The translations under genes and the position numbers were made by a program. A stretch of DNA of 64,000 nt, from the NCBI RefSeq assembly GCF_047511655.1, contig NC_133392.1, positions 26,364,001 through 26,428,000 of the forward strand, read 5' to 3'. Shown here in pieces: positions 14,381-28,600 of the stretch; position 1 is the stretch's first letter; each line of letters begins with the position of its first letter. Under the pieces are notes generated by a model, which worked only from the letters and a program-made list of their open reading frames with translations, did no database searches and was not told where the DNA came from. This DNA is from Castor canadensis. Taxonomy: Eukaryota > Chordata > Mammalia > Rodentia > Castoridae.

Positions 14381-15793
14381 GGAGTTGCTTGCTACCTTCT
14401 TTTCAAAAGACACTACTTTGTTCCCAACAGAACCCAGCTGCCTGCTCACATCAGCATCGAAAGAGGATCTTTCTTTTTTTAACCACAGGTTCTTGGGCAC
14501 AAGCCAGGGGAACATAAAGTGGCCTGGGGTGTACAACATGGTCAGCTGACAGAACTCCCAGACCTGAAGAATCCCTTCTGTCCTGTGGCCACCAGCTACA
14601 ACTTTGGGGAAAAGACTTCCAGGACTAATCCTAAATTAACTATGACGTGGATGATCTTCGGTGGGAATCTAAACTGAGACATCTTGGCTAACAGAGCTAA
14701 GTGACAGTGAAACTCACCAGTGGGCTCTTTGTATAGTACATTGCGCAGTTAATTTGTGTCTAATTGCATAGGGATATTCACCACTGGGATAACTGCCCTG
14801 CATTGCATACCTCTAGCTTATTTTATATATTTAAACTTTTGATAAAACTTTTCTTACTAAAAAGGACTAGCAAGGTGTCCATTTGATTGAAAGGGCATGG
14901 TGGTCATGCAGACCAGCTCAAATCCTATGTCCTGTGGAAGGTAAGGGAACAGGATTAAAATGGGCCACAGTGATGGCAGCAGCGGAGTACCAGATGTTTT
15001 GCACAGGGGAAGGCCAAAGGCTTGAGATCTCTGGGCAACTGGATCCAGTTGTCTGATATGACCTGGTCAGAGGGAGACTGGCCTTTCTAAGAGGAAAGCT
15101 TGGCTGAAAGTTTCAAAGTCAGAAGATCCTGCCCTTGGCAGGACAGAACCAGTCCTTGGAGCCCAGTGCTAACCTGTAAAACCTAGCCAGTTGTGGCTTC
15201 TCCCCACAGCCCCACCCCAGATACCTCCACCACCTCTAAAATTTTTGATGCTCAGTCTTGTCCCTGTCCTGCTTCCTGGCATACAACTCATTTCCCATGG
15301 AAAAACTCTCAGGATATTTAAGGCTCCGCCAGAGAAAACCTAATTCCCCCAGGATCTAGCTAAAAAAGAACTGGCTTCCACACCTAGTGGGGTCTGTGCT
15401 GACCTCCCAGAACAATGGGATACATCAGGCTTAGTGAGGTGAGGTTGCCCAGTGGTGGACCTGGGATGAGACATCATCAGGCAGTTTAAGCCAACACTTG
15501 TGGCTTTCCTTAGTAGTCAGGTTTTCTAATTTTTCCTTCTGGGCTCTGCCTTTGTCTTCCTCTTCCAGGTTTGCAGACTCTACAAAAGGGCAGAAAGTAC
15601 TAGTCAAGGCAATGCCCAAACTCCAAGTCATGGGGGAGGGCCTGCTCTCCAAGCCCTTCCAATGCCCTGGTTGAACAGACAGCCTGCCAGGAACAAAGTG
15701 GGATCCACAGGGAACGCCCCTGAAGGAGGAATACTTGGTTTTTCTAGAGCCCAAGAGCCTACTGCCTGAAACCTCAGAAAAGGAAAGAGGAAC

Positions 15794-16121
15794 CAGGTGC
15801 CGGTGGCTCACACCTGTAATCCTAACTTCTTAGAAGACTGAGATCAGGAGGCTCGCAGTTCCAAGCCAGTCCTGACAAAAAACATTTGAGACCCCCCCCA
15901 TCTCAATGGAAAAAAGTCAGGCACAGTGGCACTTACTGTCATCCCAGCTATGGCAGGAAACTTAAATAGGAAGATCACAGTCCATTTCAGCCTGGGCAAA
16001 GAGAGAGAACCTATCTCTAAAATAATCATAGCAAAAAGGGTTGGAGGCATGGCTCAGATGGTACAGTGCCTGCCCAGCAATCATGAAGTCCTGAGTTCAA
16101 ACCCAGTATCATCCAAAAAAA
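15794..16121 (+). repeat. Trimeric composite SINE
   Basis: Three arms in order: a B1-like arm ('tgccggtggctcacacctgt'), a second B1-like arm ('caggcacagtggcacttact', 'aagatcacagtccatttcag'), and an ID-like arm ('ggcatggctcagatggtaca', 'gtcctgagttcaaaccc') with an A-tail. Other copies with the same order are at 25046, 44077 and 54476. Confidence 0.8.
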
Positions 16122-16147
16122 AAAAGGAAATAGGAATTAAATCTCAA

Positions 16148-16245
16148 GGGCTGGGGGACAGAGTTCAGTGGCAGAACACTTGGTCAGCATGTAAGGCCCT
16201 GGGTTCAATCTCCAACACTGTAAAAATAATAATAATTTTTTTTAA
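16148..16245 (+). repeat. ID SINE
   Basis: Forward ID element: 'gggctgggggacagagttca' (box A region), 'ggccctgggttcaatctcca' (box B region), followed by an A/T-rich tail. Confidence 0.8.
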
Positions 16246-16422
16246 TTTTTAAAAGGAGGAAAAAAAAACCAAACAACCTCAAATTCCTTTTCATCTTGAC
16301 AGGATTACCCCAAAGGTGCTGCAGAAAAAGCAGCGCATAAATAGTGTCCCCACACGAGTTTTCCAGGAGCCCTGGAACTTCAAGGGGGCTGAGTTGGCCA
16401 TTTCAGGTGGAGCCAGTGGCCA

Positions 16423-19400
16423 CTAGTCCTCCAGCACTGAGCTCTTGGCCTCCACATATTCCAGGGCCTTCGTCTTGACTGCTTGCACGTCCTTCTCAGT
16501 GCCGTGTTGCTTCTCAAAGTCCAGGTAGCGCTTAAAAAAGAACTTCATTCTCTTGGGGGCCAAGCTCAGATGAATGACCCGCTCAAAGATGTCCCTAGAA
16601 GGAAGAACAGGACAGCGATTGCTTCATGGTCCAAGCCATGACTCCTGGATGGTACTCAGTCAGTTGATTTTAGATCCCCTATCATCTAGCACCCCCCTTT
16701 ATTTTACTATCAATATGACCTCCTGTGATGCCCTGGGGAAAAAGACACCGCCTCATTTTCCAAATGAGCAGACATTCAAAAAATGTCAAATGTCTGACTT
16801 GCCTCAAGTTTCACAGTGATTGAGGACAAGGCTACTGGGATGGGGAAACACAATGAGGTATGGTTCTTTGACAGAAGCAAAGTTAAAATCCACAGAAGGG
16901 CATGGATGAGGTGCTTGTTCTTTCTGGAGCGTACTCACCTCCAGCCCTCCCTGCCCTGTGGGGATAGTGGCGGGGCAAAAGTGTGATCCTGCCCTGTGAA
17001 GGTTCCACCCGGTGAGTCAGGCACAGATGTGAATCGTGAGGGCATCCCAAGTGTCCTGACACTCAGGGCAGGGACCAGGCCACCTCCCACCAATAGTTCA
17101 CATACAGATCAGAAGCTGGCCTTTGGGGCTGGAAAAGTGAATGAAAGTGGATGTGGAGAGTAATGTGAAAGCTATTTTTCTAGCTTGAGTAACAGAACTA
17201 GGAGCTGCTGTGCATCTAAAAATCATCAGTGTGGCCAACAACCCTCTACCCCCGCTGCCCACCAGGAGATCTGGTCTGTCTTCCCCTCTCACCGGACTTC
17301 CTTCTGGCTCCCATGCTTGATGAGCATGTCAATGTAGACTGACCAGACATCTGTGCGCTTTGGATAGGTACTCAGTATGCTTTCAAAAATGGCTTTGCCT
17401 CGCTCTGCATCCCCCAGCTGGAACTCCAGCTGGGCAAACTTGGAAATCACATCCACATCTGCAGGGAGAGGACAGCTCAGAGACCTGGTAAGCTGACAGA
17501 CTCCTTACCACAGCACCATGTGCTACAGGAACAGTCTGAGTCTGACTCTCTGCTCTGAGCCAAGACCTAGGTTATCACAAGAGGGATAAATCCCCAAAAG
17601 GACAGTGGGGTAGTTTTAGGGCCAAATACACAATGGGTTCTACAGACACCTACTCTCTAGGTCTGGAAGAAGTGTGTGTTTTTCCTTCCTCTATCTTTTG
17701 GAGTTTAGCATTTGAAAAGCAGCAGACACCATTGTGTTCATGAACATAAAATCAACAGAAACACAACTCTGTACCCCCCACAAGGCTTTCCTAACTCAAG
17801 CTTGACCACCCTGGATGAGAAGACACCAGTCTCTATTCTCAGATATCTGAGAGCCTAGTGAATTGAAAGGAGCACTTACGCTCCTTGGTAGGTAGGCACT
17901 CAAGGGCTCGCTGTAACACACGGTGACTGGCCCCAGCTTGACTCCCCCGCAGAACAAAGGCACCATATTTGACCCAGATAGCTTTCTCCTGATGGAAACG
18001 CTTCAGCATCCGGTTGTACAGCTCACCAGCTTCCTGTGGGAAACACAAGGTAAATTGAGGAGAGTGTGGTACACAATCTATGATGCTCATGAGAAACTAG
18101 ATTGGCCTCACTGGAGCCAAGTCCTGTCTAGGCCTAATTTTAGAGGCCTAAGGAGAGGAGAGAGAGGAGAAGCTCATTAAGAGGAAAGCATGAGGCAGTT
18201 TCCTTACTAATACTGCCTAATAAGGAGATCCTGGACTAGAAGACAGAATGTGAGAATGTCAAGGGGAAACTGGAGAGAGGAAAAGGCATACTAGGCTGTT
18301 ATGTCACCTTTTATCATGTGGCCTAAGGGACATGATAAAATGAAGAGACCACTGTCCCTCCAACTTCTGAAGCCATCGCTTTCACTACCTACACTTCACT
18401 TGCCCAAAGTAGAAGTGGGAAGAAATGACTTCTCACTGGAGGATAAGGAAGTCAGGGCCCAGAAGTAAGGTAGTGAGCTTGGGGTAGGATGGCACACAGA
18501 ACACAGGGGTTTTTCCGACTCTTGGCCCCAGGACTCCCAAAAGGGCCTTTTCAAGAGACTGAGGTCTCTGGGCAGCTGGCCACTGTACCCAGCCTCCTAC
18601 CTTCAACTTCCCAGACTTGGTATAGATGTCAGCCAGATGGAGAAAGACCTTGAGAGGCTCGTTGTACTGCACAGCCCGCTCAAAGACCTTGGACAGGGAC
18701 TCCTGAGAGCCATACATGTTTTCCAGGTTCAGAAATGCCACCCACACGTTCAGTTTCTCCTGCTCCTCTCTGTAGGCAGAGTGAGCACACATGAGCTCCT
18801 TCAACTCAACGAGCCCCCCACTCCCATCCGGGTTGTCCATGAGCTACTTTCTCCCAGACAATACCCATGTTCTTAGGTCCTACCCTTCAAGTGTGGGCAG
18901 AGACCCTGTCCCCTAGCCCTGACTGCCATATCTGAGGCTCCCCTAGTTTCTGCCTCCATTCCTGAGAAGGAAGCCTCCAGACCAGGCTGGAAATAGACTC
19001 TTAGGTTTGACTCTCTCCCCAAACTAAGGGAATGAAACAAAGGATTGTCCTTCCTCTTCACTAAGCTTCATTCAGAAAATTTTACTTGGCCTAGAAAATG
19101 GACAGCCATAGGGATTTTACCCAGATAAGTGCTGAGCTATCTTCCCTATTCTACTTGTCTAAATTGGGAAACTTATTGAAGTATAGAGACTAATAAATGT
19201 CACTGTAGCTATTTCAGTGAAGAAGACCATAAAATACAAAGGAGCAGCTATTTCACAGATGGTCTGGGAACCCATGGGCCACTGGTGAAGTCACCCAAAC
19301 TGCCATCAGCCTACCCAGGAGGAAATGACCCATTGTGGCCAACTATGCCAGTTAGAACTTGAGGTGATACAGTGCTATCTAAAGGCCCCTCCTGAGAATG

Positions 19401-19670
19401 AGGGAGCCAAAGCCTAGACCTGAAGGAGATGGTCTTTAAGGCCCTCTCAGCCACAGCCCGGGCCTTTTCGATCTCCGTGGCCTGCAGGTGGAAAGCCATG
19501 TACTGCAGCCATAGGATGGAGCTGTTGGGGGAGCTCAGGACCAGCCGGTCAAAGTCATCTGCTGACTCCGGCTGTCGCCCGGGATCCATGAGTGCCTCTT
19601 CGATGCGGCACAGCTCTTTCTCCACCTTCTGCTTCTCCAACTCTCTTTCCTTCTTGCTTTTCTTTTTCTG
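16423..19670 (-). CDS. PDCD11: PDCD11 exons 32-36: C-terminal HAT/TPR repeats
   Basis: Exons in transcript order: 19670-19420, 18769-18601, 18033-17880, 17458-17293, 16594-16423 (stop TAG at 16425-16423). All phases fit (251, 169, 154, 166 and 172 nt). The translation carries helical repeat units such as [48 protein letters not shown] and [16 protein letters not shown]. These are half-a-TPR (HAT) motifs shared with other RNA-processing scaffolds. Exon 32 uses a weak donor ('ttcag|gtctag'). Confidence 0.95.
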
Positions 19671-22600
19671 CTATGGAAGACAGAAAAGTAAGCAAATCAT
19701 CTGCTCCCTAAACCTCAGCGGAGGTCCATGGTAGAAGTCACAAGTTGGCAGGGCAGTCTACAGTCCAAACCCAACCCAGGAAGAGACACCCAAGCTGGGA
19801 CAAGGTACAGGAGTCTGCTACCAAAAGGTCTCCAAGGACAAAGCCCTGGAAAAACACAGCACCGTGGGTTGGTGTGGCTTCTCATCCTCCTCGCTGTCCG
19901 AGCTCTCTCCTCGAGGTGGTAAGGCTGGGGTCAGAGAGTCGAGCCCCACGTCCCAAAGGAAACCTGAAGAGAGCTGCAGCCGGGGCACTTCTGCAGGTTT
20001 AGCCTGCTTCCCCTGTAGGGTCACAGAGAAGCTGAGGAAAGCACTTGACTCAGGCTGCTCCCTACTTCCCAGCCCAGCACACAAGAATCCCTCCCTCTTC
20101 TCCAAGCCAGGCTAGGACCCAGCCCTCTGAGGAAACTACAGCAGTGACATAGAAGATTTCTTTGTAAATCAATCATGCACATACATACACATATAAAACA
20201 ACCATGGAGCTAGAGAGATAGGACCAAAATTCTGAGGGTGGTAGGGGTACAAGCACCCAAAGTCTGGGAAGCCCTCCCCAGTGGCTGTACACCCCTTGCA
20301 GCCTGTCTTCTCAGCTCAGGAACCATTGCTTCTACTTGTCAGGGAGAATGCAGGCACCTGTCTATCCCTAATTTCATTCAGTTCAACTCAATTAACATGT
20401 ACTAGGGTTTATTTTATGCAGCCCACTCTATGTATTACCAGGTCCTATCCTCACGAAGCTGAGGACCAGCTGAAGAAACTAATCCCCAACTCCCACCTTC
20501 ATATTTTACAGGAAATGAGGCAGAAGAGGACAGGGCCCGAAAACAGGGAAGTCCAAGGGTCTCCCTCCCCAGCAGCCTTTCCTTGGGTAGCCCTTACCTT
20601 GGGCAGCACATTTGGCTCCTCTATCTCCTCTTCTCCCTCCCGATAATAAACTTCCACACTACTGTCATCCTCCTCCAACGCACCAGCCTTCTTTGGCCTC
20701 TTGTTCACTCTTTCCTGTAATGGTGGTAAGAAGAAGCCCAGAAGCCTTCTCTGGCACCCAACTCAATGCCATCCCTCTGTTCCCCTGCACCACCCCTTCC
20801 ATCTTCCATGCTGCTCTCACTCCAAGAGAAGCTGAGCAGCTGTGGCCAGCTTCTCAAACCCTCCTTTTCTCAGTGAGGTGAGGCAAGATGAGGCTTGATC
20901 CTCCCTGAGTGACTGACCTGCTCACTCTCAGACTCCTGGCGTTCCCGCTTGCCCTGCTTCCCCTGTGGTCTCTGGGGCTCTTTCTTCTCCTGGCTGTGTA
21001 GCTTCACTTCTACCTGCCCCTTCAGGCTCTTCTTCTTTTTTTTCCTTTTCTGACTCTTCTTCTTCTCCTTCTCTTCTTTTTGGTCCCTCTCCTTGGCCTC
21101 TCCTCTTCTCTCCTCTTGCTTCAGAAGTGGCAGATCCAGGGAGGTAGAAAACACATCTGGCTTCCCAGTATCACTGGGGAGGAGCGACAGCTCTATCAGA
21201 TTCTTCTGGTAGTTCAGGCTGTAGCGGGGAAAGGAGGGCAGAAAGTGAGAAGAGAAAAAAGCACTCAGGATACTGTAAGCAGCACAAGCCTGCTCTCTTG
21301 TCACAGGCCTGGTCTGGGCCCTGTCCCACATGCCTCAGGACCCACTCTATTCACAGGAAGAACTTGTACTTGACCTGCTTAGGAGAAAAATTCAGGAGGC
21401 AGTTGTGATGCCCCTGCTCCATCCAGCAACACTCAGCAAATATGTACAGGAGCTGAGGTCAAAGATTCCAAACAAGGCTTTTGACTCATCTGAACATAGC
21501 ATATACCATTACCCAGGCCATTACATTCAAAATGTATCTCAAAATCTCCTCCTAGGGCTCCTAGAAAAAGGGTTTTCTGATTCATATCACAGGTGAGGGA
21601 CAGAGAGAAGGCAGGTGAGAGAAGGCACCTACCTTAGGACCTTGGCAGTAAGCAGCTTCCCTTCAGGGAGGTATTTGCTATCAAGGTCATTCTTGGGCCA
21701 GCTACACTGGGACACATATGAGTACTGGGCCAAACCCACAACTGATGGGCCAAGCCTGAAAGGAGACAGAGAAGAGTCTTGTGGTCACAGATACAACAAG
21801 AGTCTCAGCCATGTCTAGTGACTCCTTTCACAGGGACCCAAGTTGTGACAGGATTTATGGCAGACATAATTTCCTGGCATTCAGCAGGATAAAGTGGGCT
21901 TTGTAAACTGGAATAAATTACCAAGCATAATGAAACGTGACTTGCATGTTTGTTTGCAGTGCTGGGGATGGAACGCAGGGCCTCAGGCATGCTAGAAAAG
22001 TGTTCTACCACTGAGCTACAATCTCAGCCAAGGATATTTTTTACCCCACGTCATAGCATCATAATGCCTAAATCAGAGCTGGGTGCTTCTGGCTCACGCC
22101 TGTAATCCTAGCTATCCAGGAGGATTGCAGTTCAAAGCCACCCCAGGCAAATAGTTCACGAGACCTCATCTCAAACATACCCAACACAAAAAAAAGGCTG
22201 GCAGGATAGCTCAAGTTATAGAAACTGGGTATGCCATATTCATTGTCCAAAACACCAGACAAGAAATAATTCAAAATGTTTTAAGAAAGGATTTAAAAAG
22301 TTGGAATTTTAAAAACTGGTAAGAACTCAAGCTCTCCTTTACATTTCCATCAAAGTCGACTGAGAGGTAGCAAACCCAAGGAAGGTACTTGGGTCTAGGT
22401 CCAGGACCCAAGGCCCCACATCACTTACCCCAAGAGCACACCGTTTGACTGGACAGACTTCACGTAGCCCCTAAGGACCTGCCCTTCCTTAATGTCCTGG
22501 ATGGAGTTAATCTCTGGATCTTCTATTTTGCTTTTTGTCTCTGGGTTTGTCCTTAAAAAGTAAAACGCTTATATACGTATACTTGTAACCTCATTCCTGA

Positions 22601-25600
22601 CCTCCTCCAACATGCCTGAAATAACTGTACTATGCATGTAAGAATATGCCACTGCCCTGTCAGGAGGATGCAGCTTCCAGAGCCTGGCCTCTCTTGAAGT
22701 CTTGCCAGGCCTGGGCTGTGTGTCTAAGAGCCAGCTACACAGAAATAGGAAGAAGACGACCAAGCCAGTGACAGGCCAAACCCAAAGCCTGGCCTTATTA
22801 ACCAAAGAGAGCGAGTGGACCACAGGCTAATCCCTTTCGTGTCACCCTCCCCACTCTCTACCATGGAACTATGGGAGCTAAATCTTCTCCTCTCACCAGT
22901 ACCACTATCTTACAGCCTTAGACACCCACATTTAGATATGTGAACTTCTCCCTGGGAGACAAGGGCCTGATTAGACAGGTTTTAACAGCAATCTGAACAT
23001 CCTCAGCTTTCTCAGATAAGAGGTTCAGGATATAAAGTGGATGAACAGACAAGAAAGGTGGGAAGCTAAGGGTTCTGTGGCAGATATATGAACCCTTTCC
23101 TTGGTCCTGAATGAATCCTTCTCCCTTCTCATCCCAGAACCACCATCACCCACCTGGATGATCGCAGTGACAAAGTCAATTCATGGTCCTCACTGGATAG
23201 GACATAACACCTGGAATGTGAGCAAAAGAGAAGGAAACACTCAATTGTCAGCATCTCTGGAGACAGCAAAGGGCCTGAGCTCCTGCTCCACAAGATTGCC
23301 TAACAGGCAAGAACAAGGAGACATGAGACCTGGGTTCTGTTTCTTCATTCTGTTAAAAAACCTGGTAAGGGACTCTGGACAAGTCATGTCACTTCTTTGA
23401 ATCACAGTTTACTAGTCTGTCAAGTAAAAAGACGTACTCTTCTAACCCAAGAGTTATGTTGGGAGAACAATCTTAGAGGAGACATGAAAACAAAGGAACC
23501 ACTACAGTCCACTGCGTTGCTGAACTAGGATGTTGGGGAAGTCAATGCATTTTCAACTTGTGATATTTTCAGCATACAATGGGTTTACTGAGACAAAGCC
23601 TATCACAAGCTGAGGGGCATCTGTATTTAAGAGGAGACCAGCTCCACATTTGGTCTTGAGAGTATCTAACCACTATAGAGAGACAGATTAACCACAGAAA
23701 ACCACAACCAAGAATGACCTATTGAAGACATAGAACAACATTTAGAAAGGTGAATCAGCAGGCCTAAGCAGGGGAGGCTTTGAAGAGGGAAAGCAGGATT
23801 GACTCTTTCACTGGGTTTCCAAACTATTTCACCTCAAATTGCAACTCATATGCCCTAAATCATAATTTAAAAGTACAGGATCTTAGAGGTGGAAAGGATC
23901 TCAGCAATAATATATAGTGCAACTTTTTCCCACAACAGATGTTTGCCTTTCCAACAGGCATCAGAGCCCTTAGGCTAGAAAGGACAAAGGGAATGGCAAG
24001 TGGATTTTCTTTCTTTTTTTGGGGGGCAATAGTACTGGGAGGTTGAACTAAGGGACTTGTGCTTGTTAGGTAGGCACTCTATGTCACTAGGCAAATAACT
24101 TATTACTCACATCTGACATGATGCAAATTATAATTTAATGCTACTCACAGGTTTAGCTGTCATAAAAAATATTTAAAATAAATACGCTGCTAAACTCCAC
24201 ACCATAATTTTTGTAAGCCTCAGTCTCAAAAGACAAAGCAGATGATCCTGGATGCCTGCAGGACTCATTCTTTTTCTTCTTCAGGCTCTAGGTATTTTTA
24301 TGCTATTTGGCTCTGGTAAGTAGTTCACAATTTAGGCAGATGCCACTGGCTGGGCCACCTGAGACGGAAGAGGGCAATGACTATTTTCCAATCTTTACCT
24401 TCTGAACATATATTTTACTACCAGCCAATTTTATTGTATCAAGCTGAAATCTGCCTCTTTAAGGCCAGTTTATGTAGGCCATAAAATGAGATTAAACTTT
24501 CACTGAGAGAGGTGCATTTGGGGGCATCTGAAATAGTTCATAAATAAAATCCCAACCCCAATCTCAAAAAGTTATACCTTTACAGGAAACACCTAGAGAT
24601 ATTTTTTTAAATTAAAACTATGAATTTTTCAAATAAAAATGAGCAGGTAATGTGGATAAGCAAAGCACAGAAAAAATACAAAGAACCAATAGAGAAATGG
24701 CCACCAACATAAGAAGTGTAAATTGAAGTGAGAGATCATTTTTGCCTATACAATGACTAAGATAAAGATTAATATCCAGCGAAGGTAGGGATATGACAAA
24801 GGCACATACTGTATGCTGCTAGTGGGGATATAAATCAGCACAGTTGTTTTGGGGGACAATTTGGCAAAATTTATAACATCATTTGACCCATTAATTCTAT
24901 TTCTAGGAACTTATTTCGAAGATATACTTTTACTGTTATCCAAACATGTACAAAGATATTCATTTCAACATTACTGTCCACAGAGAACTGGCTAAATAAA
25001 TCTTGATTAAAAGACAAATAATGAAATATTAAATGTTAGAAATATGGCTACTCGGGAGACGGAGATGGGAAGGATTGTGGTTCATGGCCAGACTGGGCAA
25101 AAAGTTAGTGAGATCCCATCTCAACAATAAGTTGTACATGGTGGCCCACCCCCACAATTCCAGCTGTGCAAGAGGCATAAGTAGCAGGATCTCAGTATAA
25201 GGCTGGTCCAAAGCAAAAAGTGAGGCCCTATCTGAAAAAATAACTAATGCAAAAGGGACCAGAGGCATGGCTCAAGTACAGTACTTGCCTAGCAAGCACA
25301 GGACCTTGATGAGTTCAAACCCCAGGAACACCACCACTACCAAAAAAAAAATAAAATAAAAAATTAAGGTAAAAGAGCAAGGTAGAGTTAGATATATTAG
25401 CATGGGAAAGGAGATTATTTATAATCAATTGCTTTGAGGGAAAAAAAAGCAAGCTGTGAAACAATATAATGAAATTCTAAGGGCTGGGGATGTAGCTCAG
25501 TGGTAGAGTGCTTGTCTAGCATGTGCAAGGCCCTTGATTCAATCCCAAGCACCAAAAATCAGTAAGTGAAATTCTATTATTATATAAAGTCAAATTATAT

Positions 25601-28600
25601 CCATGTGTGTTAAGGCCTGAAAAGATTAGAACCCCAAGTGAATAAGGGTAACAAACAGTGGAGAAAGAGCGGAGTGACAGAGAAGTGTATTTTCTATTTC
25701 ATACCCAGTAAAAAAAAAAAAATCATGTATTACTTTTGCAATTAAAAAAGATACCTACCAATTCCACAGATAGGTAAAGGAGGAAGAAATCGTGGCTTAC
25801 CTGACAATCTTCTCGGGGACAAAGTCTTCTAGGGGTGCCTCAGAGTAGGAGTCACTCAGGTGAAATATACTGACTCTCCCCATTTTCCCAAAGGGGAAGG
25901 CGACAGTCAGCCCCTTGTAAGGAATCACCTTCACCACTCGGCCCATGGCCAGCTCCCCTTTCTCAAGCTTATGAGGACCTGGTGGGAAAAAATGAACCTG
26001 GCTCAGGGAGAAAGAAATGACAGACAGCTAGAACATAGACCCACCAAGGGCTGGGGGAGGTGGAGGCCACCCAGACTTGCATGTCCAGGCCGAGTATACC
26101 ATGAAGACCCCACTTACCACACCCTATATCCCCAGGGACAACCTTTCTGAAGGACTTGGGAAAACCAACTGTAGGCACAGGTGACTCAAGAGAGTGGCAG
26201 CCCCAAGAGGAAAACTGTTCCTAGAACACCAGCACCCAGCTATGTCAGGATTCCAACACTGAAGGTGTACTTCAACTTGGGCAGGAACTGAAGACCCCTT
26301 CCTTTTTGGGGGTGGGGGAGTGGGGAGGGTGAGTAATGCAGACTTGAACTCAGGGCCTACACCTTGACCTACTCCACCGGCCCTTTTTTTTGTGATTTTT
26401 TTTGAGATAGGGTCTTGCAAACTATTTGCCCAGGCTGGCTTCAAATTGCGATCCTCCTGATCTCTGCCTCCTGAGTAGCTAGAATTACAGGCGTAAGCCA
26501 GTGACACCTGGCTTTTCACCACCCTTTCTTCCCCCTCCCAACTTTCCCTTCCCAGACCAGATACCACTTCACCCCCATACCTATGAGTGAGAGACACAAG
26601 AAGGCCTTGGAGGAATCGGGGCCAACCACAGTAGCCTTCAAGGCCTGGCCAATCTGAAACTTCTTATCTGGATGTTTTAGAACCTAGGAGGATTTAAAAA
26701 AAAAAAAAAATTCCTGATGCTTCCACAAAGGTCTGTCATTTATCCAAAACCATAATATTAAGTCTCTATAGTTAGTACCTCCCAAATCAATGCCTAAATA
26801 AGCACAGGGCTACTTCATACCAACTGGGAACACAACAGTCAGAGTTGAGCTTAAGGAGAACTGGGTCTCCTCTCCAGGGATCTCATGTACACTGACCTTG
26901 AAACTAAGAGAAGTGAGCAACATGGGAATTCTCCCTCGGATGTCCGGTGCAATCTCCACCTCAAGCCATTTCTTAACGACATTGTACTGGGGGAAAAAAC
27001 AGGAGTAGGGTTGAATTGTGAATTGCTCACTATTTTGAAATTCATAATTTATCTCCCCAATGAGGCAAGTTTTTTAGGAGCTAAGGCCATGTGTCATTGC
27101 ATACCAGCCCAGCATGGTAGCAAGCATAGAATCAAATATCTAGTACCAATGACCTTTGTCTCCAGCTTCACCCTCTTTTCTTCTGAAAGAAGGACTTTAA
27201 ATTGCAGGTTGACAATTACGCACCCTCTTTAAGAAGCAAGTCACAGTCTGACCAGTCCGGTACTGCTTAATCTTCTCCACAGGGCTTATAGAGTAAGTGT
27301 CAAGAGCAGTGTGGCCATTTTTTTCCAGTTCCCTGTAAGCAGAAAGGTGATGGGAAAAATAACTCAATCTCTGTATTTTTTATTTTATTTTATTTTGTTT
27401 TTTGATGGCACTGGGGTTTGAACTCAGGGCCTCATGCTTGCTAGGCAGGCGCTCTACCACTTATCCATCTCTGGATAAGGCTTCTGACTTAAAACCATCT
27501 CCCTCAAGTGGCGATGGATCATCTGTATAGGGCTGCTCTACTCTACCCACTCTCCACAGCCGATCTCTCTTCATTAAGGGGAATCTTCACAATACTGACC
27601 CAGGCCAATATTTTCCTTGTCATTCACCTATGTACAAACTAGCTGTGAAGCTTATGACAATCTTTACAAACTTAGGAAATAAGACTTTTTTATTTCTTTC
27701 ATAATACCTTAGCTATTGCTTTTAAGTTTGCCGAACTGCCTTCACAAATAATCTCTCATTAAACTTTACAACAATCTCCTGTGTGAATTAAGCAAGACAG
27801 ATTTTAAACCCATTGTATGCTATTGAACAAGAGTTGAAGTCAAGGATTGACACAAAAAACAGGGTGCTAACCCTCTGTTATGCTGCCATTGTCATCTTGA
27901 CTCTTTGTCTTTTCAGAAAAGCAACAAGAAAAAAAGCTGCAATCCACAAATCACTTCCCCCAAAATGACAGAACTGCTAGCCCAATTTAAATAATTTCTA
28001 AAGTTATTTTAAATAATTGAAATAATTTCTGAAGCCAAACAAAACTACAATCATTAATAAAATGATACAAGTAATGATGATAACAATATAAAAAGACAAC
28101 ACCAAGTGCTGGTGGATGTAGAAAATGGGAACCTTCCTATACTGTAAAGGTTGCAAATGCATATATTCTATGACCCAGTAATTCCAAATGAGAATGCAGA
28201 ACAAGTTCAAGGCTATTCACTGTGGTATTGCCGATAATCATTTTTCTACATTTTATAGAAAAACTGGAAGCAACTCCAAATGTAATCCAAAAGTTTGAGG
28301 AACATGTACAGTTTGGCACATTCATAGTATGGATTACTATTACTGAAGTTAACACAAAAATGGGTAGATCTCAAAACCATAATATGGAATGAAAAAAGCA
28401 AGCTACTAAATACTAAGTACTACATACAATTTACATAAACTGATATAAAAATCAATTAAATGTCTTTCACCCTGACTTCCAAATCTACTTTTAAAATGTA
28501 AGCATCAGAGAAATAACACTACTAGAGAAATGCCACTGTTTTATTTCTCAGAGTCCTTGAGATGGAAATAAAGTAACAGTAAGACATAAGTACATGAAGA

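Larger units (their letters stand above)
14381..16422. other. CALHM2 / PDCD11 convergent 3' flanks
   Basis: CALHM2 3' untranslated sequence probably runs to about 14870; only a variant signal ('gataaa' near 14840) is visible. 14880-15790 holds no recognised gene. A trimeric SINE (15794-16121) and an ID element (16148-16245) follow. PDCD11 3' untranslated sequence comes in from the right; the nearest minus-strand signal is an ATTAAA at 16246-16241, lying in the A-rich ID tail. Confidence 0.5.

Noticed and set aside
25481-25556. Clean ID element as a functional small-RNA gene (BC1-like)
   Set aside because: It is one of many dispersed ID copies, has a short mixed tail and no unique flanking signal, so a SINE is the simpler reading.
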